A stretch of 64,000 nt of DNA, taken from Cephalotus follicularis (Eukaryota; Streptophyta; Magnoliopsida; Oxalidales; Cephalotaceae). Positions within the stretch are counted from its first letter, which is position 1. Each line of letters opens with the position of its first letter. Of the stretch, positions 11,863-24,489 are shown piece after piece. The stretch is taken from assembly GCA_001972305.1 (NCBI GenBank), contig BDDD01000541.1, positions 337,784 through 401,783 of the forward strand, read 5' to 3'. The notes beneath the pieces are model-generated. The model had not been told where the DNA came from. It worked only from the letters and a program-made list of their open reading frames with translations, and did not search any database. The position numbers and the translations under genes are program-made.

Positions 11863-14540
11863 TGTAATGACCCAGGTCCATTTTGACATTTGGGCCTTAG
11901 AATTTTTCTTTTGGATAAGAGAAGTTTGGGCCTTGACTTGGTTTGGCTTTGGGGTTGTTTGGTTTGCTGATGCTATGTGCGTTTTGGCGGCAATGTGTGG
12001 ATGGTGTGCACATGGTTGTGGCAGGTTGTGTAAGGGATTTCAGTGTCCTATCTTGTCAAGGCACACAACCCTATCACGTCAAGACAATATAGGCAGGTAA
12101 GGAGCATTTGTTGTGCCAAAAGAAGTGATAGTTGAGAGAGGTGTAAGTTCTCTGTGCCTTTCTTCTTTTTTCTTCTGAAGTTTTCCTTTGGCAAAGACGA
12201 GTTTTTGCTTGGAGAACGAGATCTTCATGTTCGTAAAGGTGAGTTCTTCCTTTCTTCGTCTTCTTTCCTATGTTCATTTGGCAATGTGCGTGCCAACCTC
12301 CTGTTTACGGTGGAGTCAGAGATGATGGTGGTGACCGTGGTGCTCCATGGTGGAATGTTGAGCGTTGTTGGTGGTCAGGACGACTATCCAAGGAGGCGAT
12401 CATGCATTGAAGGTTACATGCATGTTTTCCCTCTATTTTTGTTGCAGACTGTGCTAAGTTTGTGTTCTTTGTTCTTGTAGCTGAGAAACTGAACGTTGAT
12501 CCTGAGCTATAGGAGCGGTGCGGAGGAGGATAAGTGGTGAGTGGGACATTCCTTCTTTTATCTTGAAACAGTTGAGAGTCCTAAACTATTTTTTGTGTGT
12601 CCTCGGATATATATATATATATATTCCTTCCATGGTGTCTTGTTTTTGGGAGTTGTTCTTCCTTGTTATCTTGACATATTTATGTTGATATTGATTTCTG
12701 AGCTGTGGTATGCTTGAGGTTCTTGGGTTGATATGTATTGTCCCCTCTTTCATCATATATATGTCATGTTCTATTGATACCATGTGTTGTTGAGTTTGGA
12801 TACTGGATACTGGGGACCGTGGTGACCGATAGGATACTTTCTATGGGATTCCCGACGAGAGATGGTCTGTGCGGTGATTCGCTAACTTTCAGTCGAAGTT
12901 CTCATACACGATTGCCGACGAGGGTGGTGACTTGCGGTGATTCGCTGGCCCCTCAGTTGATGTTTTTGATCTGCTTGCCTCCCAGGGGCTGGGTTCGACA
13001 CTGATCAGTCGGCACCTCTGGTGGAAGGCCAAGACTTGTGGCTCTCTGTATCGATACATGGCAGGTGGTGCACTCCCTGCAAGCCTATGATCTTCTTCTC
13101 CAATCAGGGACAGTTGAGATATTGTTGTCGTGAAACTCAGCGCTAGCATATGTATGGAAATGGCGGAGGTGAAGGCCGAGGTGGGTTTTGGTAATGTGAC
13201 AGGTACTAGTATTCCTCTGATCAATTGATCCCTGGAGTTTTTGATCCTTTGCTGGGTCCTCGGGAAATTGAGTTGGGACACCTTGATTTTCTTTTATCTC
13301 TCATACTATTGTTTCATAGAATTGCCGATATACTTATCTTTTGCTATCTTTATATACTCCAAGTTGTCTTTTGATCCTTGCGGAGTATCCTCGGATGGGG
13401 AGCCAAGGACCGTTATTTGGCTAGTTGGGCATAACCTCTTGCTCAGCGTCCCGCGTCGTCGGGCGTTAAGGAATGCTTCTTTCCCCTCTCACTAGTCTTT
13501 GGACTAATCCCTTCCCAGGTTGTTGTTTTGTAGTTGAGGAAGTATGTGAAGTCTTCCCCACGTCTGACCACGTTAAGGACTTGCTGCGAGGTAGACCGAG
13601 GAGTTAGCTCTTCCCCTGGCCTTCTCGGCTAGTTCCCTTTATGCACGTGTGGCATACTTTGGGATATATGTTTTTGGGTTGTTTTGTAATATCTTGTAAA
13701 ACAATCTTGTATATGAACCTTGGGAGAATTCGGTGTATAATTTCTCTTTTTATAAGATGATGATTTCTTTTTATGATATGGAGATTTGTTTATCTTCCTC
13801 CTCGGGAGTCTTTGCCCTGATGATGCTTGATGTTTTAGGTTGCTTAGACCTTAGTGCCAAGCTCCAGAGGTGAGCTTTGGATAAATGTTATGGTTGGAGT
13901 TGATGGTTGAGCTCTGTTGACCATAGATGTGACCTAGGTGCAAGGCAGGCTTCCTCGGCGGAAGGCCGGACCATCACAGTCTTTTCCGAGCATGACCCTG
14001 GTCCTAGGAAGCAGAAGCCAGACCATTAGGTTAGTTGGCAGTCCTTGGACGTGAGGTTTACCTGGAACCTTGGTGTGAGTCCTCGGACTAGAGGAGTCCT
14101 CGGACTTGGTGTGTCCTCAAGCACTTCGGTGTTCTCGGGCATTTAGGGTTCCTTGGGCATCCGCGGATGCCTAGTTCGTGTTGAGGCCCAAGTGCTTGTT
14201 GCCGAGGTGAATAGTTGTAGCGTTTGGCTCCTCGGGCTTTTGGTAAACCTTGGTGTTTGGCTGAGCACGTGCGGGATGCATGTGGGGTTCCTTGGGCTTA
14301 TGTGAAACTGTGAGTTTTGGCTCTCGGTGGGTTCTTTGAGTCCTCAGCCTTTTTCTTGGGACACGGCGTGGTATCGCGTGTTCCCTGCTCTGGCTTGCAC
14401 GTAGGGCTTTGGTGTTTTAGACGTCTGGAGCATTTTGCTTGGCGCTTTTGTTGAGTGGTTTTGGTTTGGAGGGTTGTTGGAAGTTGTGCCATCCCCGGCA
14501 TAGCTCGTGTCCCCGGGTGTTTTGGGAACGGAACCTGTTA
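11863..14540 (+). mobile_element. Solo LTR 2 (Gypsy-type, 2678 bp)
   Basis: It starts TGTAATGACCCAGG directly after solo LTR 1 and is flanked by the 5-bp repeat TGAAT (11858-11862 and 14541-14545). Its right end is CCTGTTA rather than the usual CA, so it is either mutated or slightly misplaced by me. Inside, TCTCACTAGTCTTTGGACTA (13487-13506) parallels CACTAGTCCTGTGGACTAA of solo LTR 3, showing kinship and plus orientation. The 3' third holds many TCCTCGGAC-like words. No coding region is supported. Confidence 0.75.
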
Positions 14541-14545
14541 TGAAT

Positions 14546-16340
14546 AATAACTGCATCATTGTAACTACTTTTAGATAGTTCTTTGCTTTGAACTTCTATG
14601 TAGTTCTTTATGCTTTCTGGTACAATGATAATAAGGTTGGCCCCTCCTATGTCAAATCACAATGTCGGCAATTTTGGCTTAGCAGAGGCTTAGTTTCAAG
14701 GCACGCTGATATTTCATTGCCACGTCTTCAGCAAAACCTGTAATCCATGTATACTTACTGAAAGGGAAGTGTAGAACTAAAATAGAAGTATTTTATCCTT
14801 GGTTATGTGACTGCCAGCAAGCTTAAAAGTTAAGTTCGAAGCTTTCAATCATTTTCATTGAAGTTGATCCTCGAAACAGATGACAAAGGATGATGCAATC
14901 CTATTAGAAAAGCGCATCTACGATGAAGGATCTCTGTTTTTATATAATTAGAAATATACAATGTTTATGGATTATGTAACATAGCATAAAGTTTTATATG
15001 TCATAAGTTGTCCACAAAAATAGATATGTTGTTGGAATTCTATGTAGTAGAAGTCTTGTATGTGTTCCTAAGATGACACAGGAAAAGAAACTTTGTTGTA
15101 TAATAGGTAACAGAAAGTCGATATTTTCCAGTCTGATTTGTTGCTCTTTAACTCCTTTTGTAAGTTTTTGACATATATAAATATTAGGTGTAATGTCCTT
15201 TCAATTGTTGGGTTAGGTTAATTTACTTCATGCACGCATAATATGTGCTAACTGTAGTACACATGTGATATATACGCAACATCAAATTTTAATAGTGTTT
15301 ATTCATCATATCTTATAGATTATTTTTGCACATTTCAATTTATAATACAAAAATAAATTTTTATTAAACAAATCAAATAAATTACTGTTAATAGACAAAG
15401 AAAAAGAAAACCCGACAAAATTCGTTAGTTATTTTATATCTTGTCTATTTTTAAGTAAACCGAGACCAATTAAATGTATCGCATTGTAATATGTTTTTGA
15501 ATATGAAAATTAGTTATTTTATTTTTTGACTATTTATTAATATAATTAGTACAATTAATCATGCTAATTTGTATTTTTTAATATAATTACAATTCTTAAG
15601 TATTTTTATTTAAGCATAACAAACAAAATGTTAGAAAACACTTTCTCGTACAGTATTACCAAACAGTTTCAGCCACAACACAATTTTCTGCCACAACACT
15701 TTTTCCCACGACACCATCCTACATCACTTTTTCTCACAACACTTTCTCTCACAATATTACCAGAGCTTTACTCTGCTCCACGACGTCATCGTAAGTGCAT
15801 GTGTTTAAGCAGTAGGTCAACGATTTGTACTGTATTATTCCATCTAAAATTTATCTCGAAACTAAATATCACCTTAAAACCAATGTTTTAGAAACCAGAT
15901 TGTACATCGAACTGTAAATCTTAGAAGTTTAAGGGTTTGATCAGGTTTAACCGGAGTCGAACTGCGAGTCTAATTTTGGTAGTGAGAGTATTCAATTTAA
16001 ATATTAGGAATGTACTACTTGCAAAGTTTAAAAAAATTTAAAACCTTGTTTTTAATACATGCAAGAGAAATCGAAGTTCAAAATCATACATTAAAGCTTG
16101 TTGGTTTATACCACATATTTCTTTAATCCTCAATTATTTTACTTTTTTTTCTCCTACCTTTTTCTCATTCGTTACAAGAAATTTACACGTGGATTGACAT
16201 GGATTACTTGTGTATAACTGTAGTACTAATTTTTTTTTTCAGTTTTTAAATATACTTATAGATATGTTTTTACATTATTACTAAAAAAAACTAGATATTT
16301 TTCCATATAAAAAGACCCTACTGAGTCATTTTTGGATATA
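14546..16340. other. AT-rich intergenic DNA with transposon scraps
   Basis: No gene is recognised. About 15650-15770 repeats CCACAACAC-type words next to a partial TATTACCAAACAG end like that of the 7872 MITE. About 15885-15980 (GAACTGTAAATCTTAGAAG, then GGTTTAACCGGAGTCGAACT) matches a repeat at 58800-58885. The rest is plain AT-rich DNA. Confidence 0.45.
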
Positions 16341-16342
16341 TT

Positions 16343-16680
16343 TCCATATAAAGAGATGCTCACTTTATTGAGGTAATAGCAATTGGAGATGGGTGAATGG
16401 GACTAACCCTACCAGAGTATACTCATTTCTTGACAATTTTCTATTCAAAGGAGTACAATGATGACACATTAACTACTTAGATCATGGCTCTTTGATTTCT
16501 TTTTTTAATTAGTATAGATATCTGCATCTATATATCAAAATATGGTTTTTTTTTTATTTATTTTTATTATCATTAGATATATGTTTCTATATTATTAATG
16601 ATATCTGTATATATATTACCATATAAAGAGGCCCTCCCTATCCTGAGGTAATACCCTGACTCTTTAAACTCTATAAAAGG
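16343..16680 (+). promoter_or_regulatory. P2 promoter: duplicated box and TATA box
   Basis: A distal copy of the family box (CACTTTATTGAGGTAATA, 16371-16388) and a more diverged proximal copy (CCTATCCTGAGGTAATACC, about 16637-16655) lie about 270 bp apart, each preceded by CCATATAAAGAG. The TATA box CTATAAAAGG is at 16671-16680. At about 16421-16435 (ACTCATTTCTTGACAATT) is the unoccupied equivalent of the solo LTR insertion site in the P3 promoter. Confidence 0.6.
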
Positions 16681-16783
16681 CTCAGTAGTCAATAGCATTA
16701 GCTAAGTCCATCGATCAAATACTGTTTTCTTATACCATTCTCTCAAATTGTTCTCCATCGCCATTCTCTTCAAAATATTCCTC

Positions 16784-18069
16784 ATGGCCCTTGCAAGAGG
16801 CACTGTACTTGTTGCCACAATGGTCCTGTTGTTTGTGGTGCTTCACTGCGAGGTTGCTCATGCAAAGACCTGGACTGTTGGAGATGGGTTTGGTTGGACC
16901 CTAGCCATCAACGAGGAAGTATGGCCTCGCGGAAAGACATTCTATGCTGGTGATATACTTGGTATATATGCAAATCCAATATCTGAATATATAGTACCTG
17001 ATAGATCTCCTTTTTCTCGTGTTATTTGCTTATGCATGTCTTAAACATCAATAATTTTATTGATCCTAACTTAATCTCAAAAGATTTTTTTGAATTTGAT
17101 ACTATCAAATCTCATTCAATAATTTTATGAAGTACAAATGACTTGACATTTCAAGTGAATTATCAAAATATCATTGGTGATTATTTTATTAAATTTTAAA
17201 ACATCATTAATGGTCTTTAAAATAACACCCTTGATATTTTGACAATTCATTTGTAATGCGAAATATCAATTCATTTGTGATGCCAAATCGCTTGGGTTAA
17301 TATCATTACTCAATATCATTGATCATGCTTTTAAAAAGTCATAACCGATGTTTGAAAATGCATAAAACATGACTAATGATATTTGACCATATCACTTTCG
17401 GAAAAACCTTCCGAAAATTAAGTTAGGGTCTATAGACTTTTTCCTTAAACATTATTTACATGTTTGTACGTTCCGCTAATATCACTTCAAAAAACAGTTC
17501 AATTATGACGAAAATCAATGATGAAATCAAAATCTGTCATAAATCATACTTATTTATGATCAAAAGTGAAAATTTGGTTTAACGGTTTAATTTGTTACAT
17601 TGGAAATGAAATAAGAAGAGAAATTCAATTTGCTTCAAAATTAATATGTATGCTATACATATATAGATTATCAAATCCAATAGATAGATTTATAAAATAT
17701 AAATCATAAACACGAGGGTTTTAAGTGATCTTACACTTAAACCTGATCATGCACCTAAGATGATCATGTATATTGACTTTTCTCATTTTTACCTAAACTC
17801 TTTTGTTCTTTAACAAGTTATATATTCTAATTCAATTTGTGATTGTAGTATTTAACTATGACTATCAAGAGGGCAATGTTGTGGTTGTGAATAAAAAGGG
17901 ATACGACACATGCACGGTTAATGAAAAGGCTCGAGTGTATGAATCAGGACATGATCGCATCCAGCTCGCATTTGGCCAAAATTATTTCATCAGTAGTTAT
18001 CAGGAGGGCGAATGTGCAGGTGGACTGAAGATGGCCATCTACGCCAAAGCTCGACCTCCTCTTCAGTGA
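16784..18069 (+). CDS. Plantacyanin-like phytocyanin P2, all copper ligands lost
   Basis: Exons 16784-16961 and 17849-18069 (GT-AG, phase 1) encode 132 residues: a signal peptide 1-27 and a mature domain with KTWTVGDGFGW, WPRGKTFYAGDIL, VNKKGYDTC, YESGHDRIQL and GQNYFI. At the four copper positions it has Gly68, Ser108, Glu114 and Leu119, so even the axial Met kept in the other three copies is gone. Cys81 and Cys115 are kept. The 887-bp intron contains one arm of the MITE seen at 3611-3968 and other AT-rich insertions. P3 shares part of this intron and is the closest relative. A secreted, non-copper phytocyanin-fold protein is the supported reading; its function is unknown. Confidence 0.9.
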
Positions 18070-19018
18070 AACCAACATGAAAATGACATCGATCCAATAA
18101 TCAAATAAAACAATAAGAAAATTCGATCAAAATGAATACTACCATGCCATGCATGCATGCGCGTGATTCACAAGATTGTAGAGTATTTATGATGCGGCTT
18201 CTTCTTCCTTTATACACATGCTGTTGATCCTTTTTTGTATGGTTGAGTTTAGAATTTCTAAACTTTTTAATAAAAGGATGTGCCATTGAACTATTTGATT
18301 ATTTCTATGAATTTATTTTTTCTGATATTTAGAACGTAGTGTGATTCATAATCATATAATTTATTGAATTAGTTTAAGTATTATACATATTAAAAATTTT
18401 AATCCATATAAATTTGTGATAAACTTGAGCAGTAATAGTTAACGAATACAGTGAGAATTTCGGTTAGCAGATAATGTTTTAGGGTGTTCATTCTATCTAT
18501 TAAACACCTAGCTATATATGTACTTTTTATTTCCAAATCAAATGATTTCTTTTTTTATTTCTATATTTCCTATATATCATTGATACCTTTACAAGATTAA
18601 AAAAAACTCCTTCAAATTCAATCGATCCTAGCACCAAAAATTTCTAGTACAATTTATTTAGTACATAAACCTTTAATATTTTGAGATATTGATGATCATT
18701 TTCTTGCTTTTAATTGTTTAGATGATGTTTTTAAAAAAGAAAAAAAGAAAAAGACGTCCAAAGGATCCAAATCCCATCGCTTGATTTCATTTTATTTTAT
18801 TAATTGTTATCTGCTTTTATATTTCCATGATTATATGTTCTCAATAAAAACCCTAGGTATATCCTAGCTAGCACCCAAATTATAGTGTTCCCTTTTCAAA
18901 TACATTTTAAGTTAAACTATGTGGTATCCCACAGCTAATCCACCAATATTCCCTTACTTTGGTTTTGGTCATGTTGATTTTACTTTCTTTCAGATTCATG
19001 TTCTTTTTAAGGCTTATC
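18070..19018. other. P2 3' UTR and intergenic DNA
   Basis: The P2 3' region (to about 18300) is closely matched after P3 (34175-34400), including GTTGAGTTTAGAATTTCTAA followed by an AATAAAAGG signal. The remainder up to the Copia-1 LTR is AT-rich, with nothing recognised. Confidence 0.5.
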
Positions 19019-20101
19019 TGTAAGATAAAATTGGATGCCTAATCAATTTGTCAATCCCTAAGATCACCTTAGATAGAAGAGAACCTAAATAACAATGATA
19101 GAAATTGTACATTGTTTAAGATCCATAGCACGCACCAGAAATCAACAGAGATCCTGATTAGGCAAGGCACAACTCTCTTAATTCCCTAGATTATATCGTT
19201 AGGGTTAAGAGAGGAGACCAAGCCATTTATATAGTCCTTATTCATAACCTAATGTGTCATCTCATCAAAAGCCAATTAGTTTACTACAACCCACACTAGC
19301 TAGTCCATATACGACTATTTATAATATATATGTCTTACTTTATTAGACCAATAGTTAGCTTAGTTTTATCTAATAATAAATACCCAATTAATATAAGCTC
19401 ACATAGAAAATATTCTTACATTCTCTCACTTAGGCTATATTAATTGTTACATAATAAAAAATAAATATATTTATTTTATCAAAAAATAATTACACAAGCA
19501 AACTAAGTTTTAGAGTTTTGCGCGCATAAAAAATATTGGTCTAGAGACTGTTCCAATAGTCAATCCTATCTCATAGAACCTCAAACTCTGAATCATGATG
19601 ATAACTGCATCTTTTAAGCGACGCAGGACATTCTATGGTCACAAGAGTTTTTAGCACTACTAACATGGACTTAATATGGTAGTGTGGCGATTAGATAACA
19701 CAAATAGTTCCTCATGTGTTATCCTTCGTCGGTCACCAATTTTCTCTCCTTAAGTGGCACATACACACTAGAGAAAATCTATATGGTTCTAATGAACCTG
19801 TATGTGTTTAACCTTATTTCACGTGAAAATCTTTATGTGTCACAAGACATACCTTTAAGGCCAATAACTGAATGCCCCAGCCTATGCTCAAGATTGACAC
19901 ACATCTCAAGACTTTAAACAATTATATATATAACATATCAAAATGTAAAACACCAATTTGTTTAACAAAGTAGTCGTAATAAAACAAAATTTATTCAACT
20001 TAATTGATTGCAAAAGATATAGTCAATATAATTCGATATTTTATCAAAAGATAAAATAGTACAAATAAAAACAAAAAATAGAGCAAAATAACTGACTCTC
20101 A

Positions 20102-23100
20102 CTAAACAAATGCATCCCATGATGCAACCAAGCACATGGTAGCTACATGTCTCTCAAAAACACAAGGACGGAGGCCTTTAGTCAAGGGATCAGCAACCAT
20201 ATCATATGTACTAATATGCTCTACCGTAACGTCACCATTCTTAACCTTTTCCTTGATGGTTAAATACTTTATCCCTATATGTTTAGACCTTGTGATACCT
20301 TTATTATTATTAATAAATAACACAGCAAAGCTGTAATCACAGTACAACCGGATAGGCATAGACACAAAATCAACAACAGTGAATATCCTCATAAAATTCC
20401 TGAACCAAACTGTCTGCGTAGCCACTCTATAGCATGCTACAAACTTTGCCTGCATGGTCGAAGAAGTAATCAATGTCTGTTTTGCACTTTTCCAAGATAC
20501 TGCCTCATCTACCATCATAAAAACATAACCTGATGTAGACTTCCTGTCATCCTGACAACCAGCAAAGTCAGAATTTGTAAAACCCACTAATTGTAGATCT
20601 TCAACCCGCCTCTAAGTCAGCATAAAATCTCTTATTCATTTCAAGTATCTTAGCCACCCAGTGATCATGACCAAGGTTAGACTGATACCTGCCAAGAAGC
20701 CCTACTGCAAAAGCAATATCCGACTTAGTACATACTTGAGCATACATGATGCTCCTAACTACACTAGCATAAGACACTTTCTTCATGGCTTTCTTTTCAA
20801 CATCATTCTTAGGACACTACAACAAGTTCAGCTTATCACCTTTGAGAACAGTAACATTCCCTGGTTTGCAATCCAGCGTACTGAATCTCTCCGAAACGCA
20901 ATCAACATAAGCCCGTTGAGATAGACTCAACAGATAGTAAGAACGATCTTTATGAATTTGAATGCCAAAGCATCACCAAGGTCCTTCATGTCAAACTCAC
21001 TAGACAACATCTGCTTGGTCATATGTAGCATGCCTAGATCATTGTTTGCTAACAAGATATCATCCACATAGAGAACAAGAATAATGAATTTGATCCCACT
21101 GACCTTGTGATATATACATTGATCCACCGGATTTTCTTTAAAACCGAAATAAGTCACAACATTATAAAATCTGAATTACCACTGTCTCGAAGCTTATTTG
21201 AGACCATATATAGACTTCTTGAGTTTACAAACAAGATGATCATTAACATCAACTACAAAACCTTTAGGCTGTACCATATAGACCTCCTTATCAAGATTAC
21301 CATTCAGGAATGCGGTTTTTACATCCATCTGGTGTAACTCCATATCAAAATGAGCTACTAATGCTATGATTACCCTGAGAGAGTCCTTTGAAGAGATTGG
21401 AGAGAAAGTTCAATTATAGTCTATCCCTCTCTTTGTGTAAATCCCTTAGCTACCAGTCTGGCTTTAAACCTCTCAATCTTCCCTTCGGAATCCCTTTAGT
21501 CTTATAAACCCATTTGCAACCAATTGGTTTGCACCCTTCAGTCAATTCAACAAGTTCCCAAACGCCATTGTGTCTCATTGACTGCATTTCATCTTTCATC
21601 GCATCCAGCCATAAATCTGATTGAGGATTAGAAACAACATCCAAATAAGTCAATTGATCGATTACGCAACCGATATCGTAATCACTTTCTCCCAAGTATA
21701 TCTCATAGCAAGACCATATCGCTGATTTCCTCTCCCGAGTCGATCTCCTGACTAGAACTTCTGCTACAACATCCTGTGACTGAGGAATATCAGTAAGATC
21801 AGTATCAACAATAGGCTCCTGAACATCATTAATTACAGGTGTCTGAATCTCAACAGGTGCAACTGCATGTTTAATAGATTCAACATTCATCTCGATAGGT
21901 AAAGAAAAAGATACAGTCGTTGTTTGATCTCTACTATTTTCAATGGTTTTAGAACAATCACCCAGTTCGGCTATATCGAACTCTAAAAACTTTGTTATAT
22001 GTGACTCCACAATTCTAGTACCTCCACAGGGGTTATAGAAACGGTACCCCTTCGAATGATCTGGATAACCAACAAAGAAACAACGAACAGATCTTGAATC
22101 CAACTTATTTAAATTTGGAGTATACAATTTCACCTCTGCAAGACAACCCTAGACTTTAAGATAGTTAAGACTAGGTTTGCGTCCAGTCCATAACTCGAAA
22201 GGAGTAAGTGCAACAGCTTTACTTGGAACTCTATTAAGGATGTAAAGAGCTATTTTCAAGGCTTCACCCCAAAGAAACTCATGCAAGTTCGTCCTACTAA
22301 TCATACTTCTCATCATCTCCATAAGAGTGTGGTTACGCCTTTCAGCCACTCCGTTTTACTCAGGACTTCCTGGCATAGTAAACTGAGCAACTATCCCAGA
22401 ATTCTCCAAGTATTTGGCAAATGGGCCCTTAAGCTATCCAGCATCGCCATGTCTGCCATAATACTCATCACCTTTGTCGGATCTAACCACCTTGATGACT
22501 TTTCTTAACTGTTTCTCAACTTCAGTCTGAAAGATCTTGAATTTCTCAAGAGCTTGAGACTTTTCCTTAATGAAGAACAGATAACCATATCGGGAATAGT
22601 CATCAATGAACGTAATAAAATAAAAATTTCTGCATAAGGTGGCTGAATATGGTCCACCGATGTCCGTATGATTCATCAGAACTTTGAACTGTCGTTTTCT
22701 TCCTTATCTTGGTCATTTTGCCCTTACATCAATCTATACATGTCTCTAGGTCACCGAATTCAAGAGTAGGCAGGATGTTAGACTTTATCAGCATCTCCAC
22801 TATTTCCCTAGAGATATGGACAACTTTTATGCCATAACATGAAAGATTGTTCCTTAGGTAAAGTATTTTAGATGCAATGTTGTTAACATTATAACAAACA
22901 TATATATCATTGGGAGTCAAACACACTCTATATAGTCCACGAGATAATGTGCAATGGCCAACCATATTTGAATTGAAAAAGAGATTAATCGTAGAATTAT
23001 TTATTTCAAATTCAAAGCCAAGATTGTCTAACAAAGAAACGGAAATTAAATTCTGTCTAAAGGATGACACACAAAGAGTATTTCTTAACATCAATTTAAA

Positions 23101-24136
23101 ACAAGAATCCAAAACTAAATTGACATCTCCCACGAACTCCACGTCTGCATTTTCATTATTTTCAACTGTGAGCTTCGTCTCATCCTTATTTGACCTCCTT
23201 CGATTTATGAACCCCTGTATGGTAAAAGCAACATGGTTAGTTGCATCGCTATCCAGCCACCATGAACTAGATGGGGCCTCAGATAGATTGGATTCACAAA
23301 CAAAAGCCAAAGAATCGTTACCTTTATTCTCACGTTTGGCCAACCAAGCTTTGTACTTCAGACAATCCTTTTTTATGTGATCTTTCTTCTTACAAAAGAA
23401 GCAGTGATCACCATTTTTCTTAAAAAAAATCTTATTTGGACCCATATTACTAAACTGACCAGGTTCTTTAGTGGTTCCATGAGTAACTTTATTATTATAG
23501 TTTTTGGGCTTCTTACCTTTGCAAGAATTGGAACCTGCAACATATAAAGCAACTTAGCCTTTCTCATTCTTCAACTTTTCTTCCTCAGCAACAACCCTTG
23601 AAATCAAATCATTGATAGACCATGATTCATCTTGAGAGTTGTAGTTGGTCTTGATGATACTGAATTCAAGAAGAAGAGTGTTCAAGGCTTGGTGCACAAC
23701 ACAAGTATCAGGAAGATCAACTTTAAGAGCTTTCAGTTTGGTCTAATAATCCACCATACAAATAACATAGTCCCTAACCTCTCAATTACCATCATACTTC
23801 ATGTTGAAGAGTCTTTGCAGCAGAGACCCTATATCAGCATTCGATGAGTCGCGATACCTTTCACTGATTGCAGTCATAAATTCCTTAGCAGTACAATCTA
23901 TTGGCATGTCACTTTTTAGGTGATCCAAGATTGACCTCCTCATGGTTAGTAGGCAAATACGATTACTTTTCATCCAGACAGCATGCACTGATTCCTCATA
24001 TCAGTGCTCATGACAGTCAAGTCCCCAAGTTTATCCGTAATAAGGGAAATATCAACATCTGCCATTTCTATGAAAAATTCATGTCTTCCTTCCATTTCGT
24101 GAAGTTCAACCCAGTGAGGATCTCAATAGTTACCAT
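20102..24136 (-). pseudogene. Copia-1 gag-pol remnants
   Basis: Reading on the minus strand from an ATG at 24136: a gag start (TGLNFTKWKEDMNF), a zinc knuckle at about 23400 (CFFCKKKDHIKKDC), a protease-like segment (WWLDSDATNHV, with Asp in place of the usual Gly after DS), integrase pieces at 22434-22676 (HTDIGGPYSATLC, FIDDYSRYGY) and 22149-22349, the integrase C-terminal region and the start of reverse transcriptase at 21450-22133 (GCKWVYKTK), the reverse transcriptase box LYVDDILLA at about 21080, and RNase H at 20102-20587 (SGYVFMM, SKHIGIKYL). Stops and frameshifts separate nearly all domains, so it cannot encode an intact polyprotein. Confidence 0.9.
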
Positions 24137-24489
24137 ATTGTTATTGACAGAGAAGGTGACTGTATAATGAACAATGTATAATATTAGCACAATGAGAGCA
24201 ATGTGTCACTTGAAACTGTATAAGCACACATGGAAGTCTGCAGGCATCACCGTACAAACACCTTTGGGCAAATGCATGGCATGCAGTTGCAAAACTTTTA
24301 CATAGAAGCAGCCATGAGAATTTATCCAACCATTGATAGCCCACCACCTTTGGGTGTATAGGTTTCCATGGCTAGTCAATTCCCAACCATATGCTACATA
24401 TGTACCCTCTTAATTCTAATACATAACCACCACATTTGGGTGTATGATCATGTACAAGAATCAGAGAAACCCCACTGTTGTACTAGATA

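Noticed and set aside
12889..13281. Minus-strand open frame of 130 codons
   Set aside because: It lies within solo LTR 2, has no homology that I recognise, and competes with other frames.
20136..23380. Plus-strand open frames opposite the Copia-1 pol
   Set aside because: They are shadows of the minus-strand retrotransposon domains.
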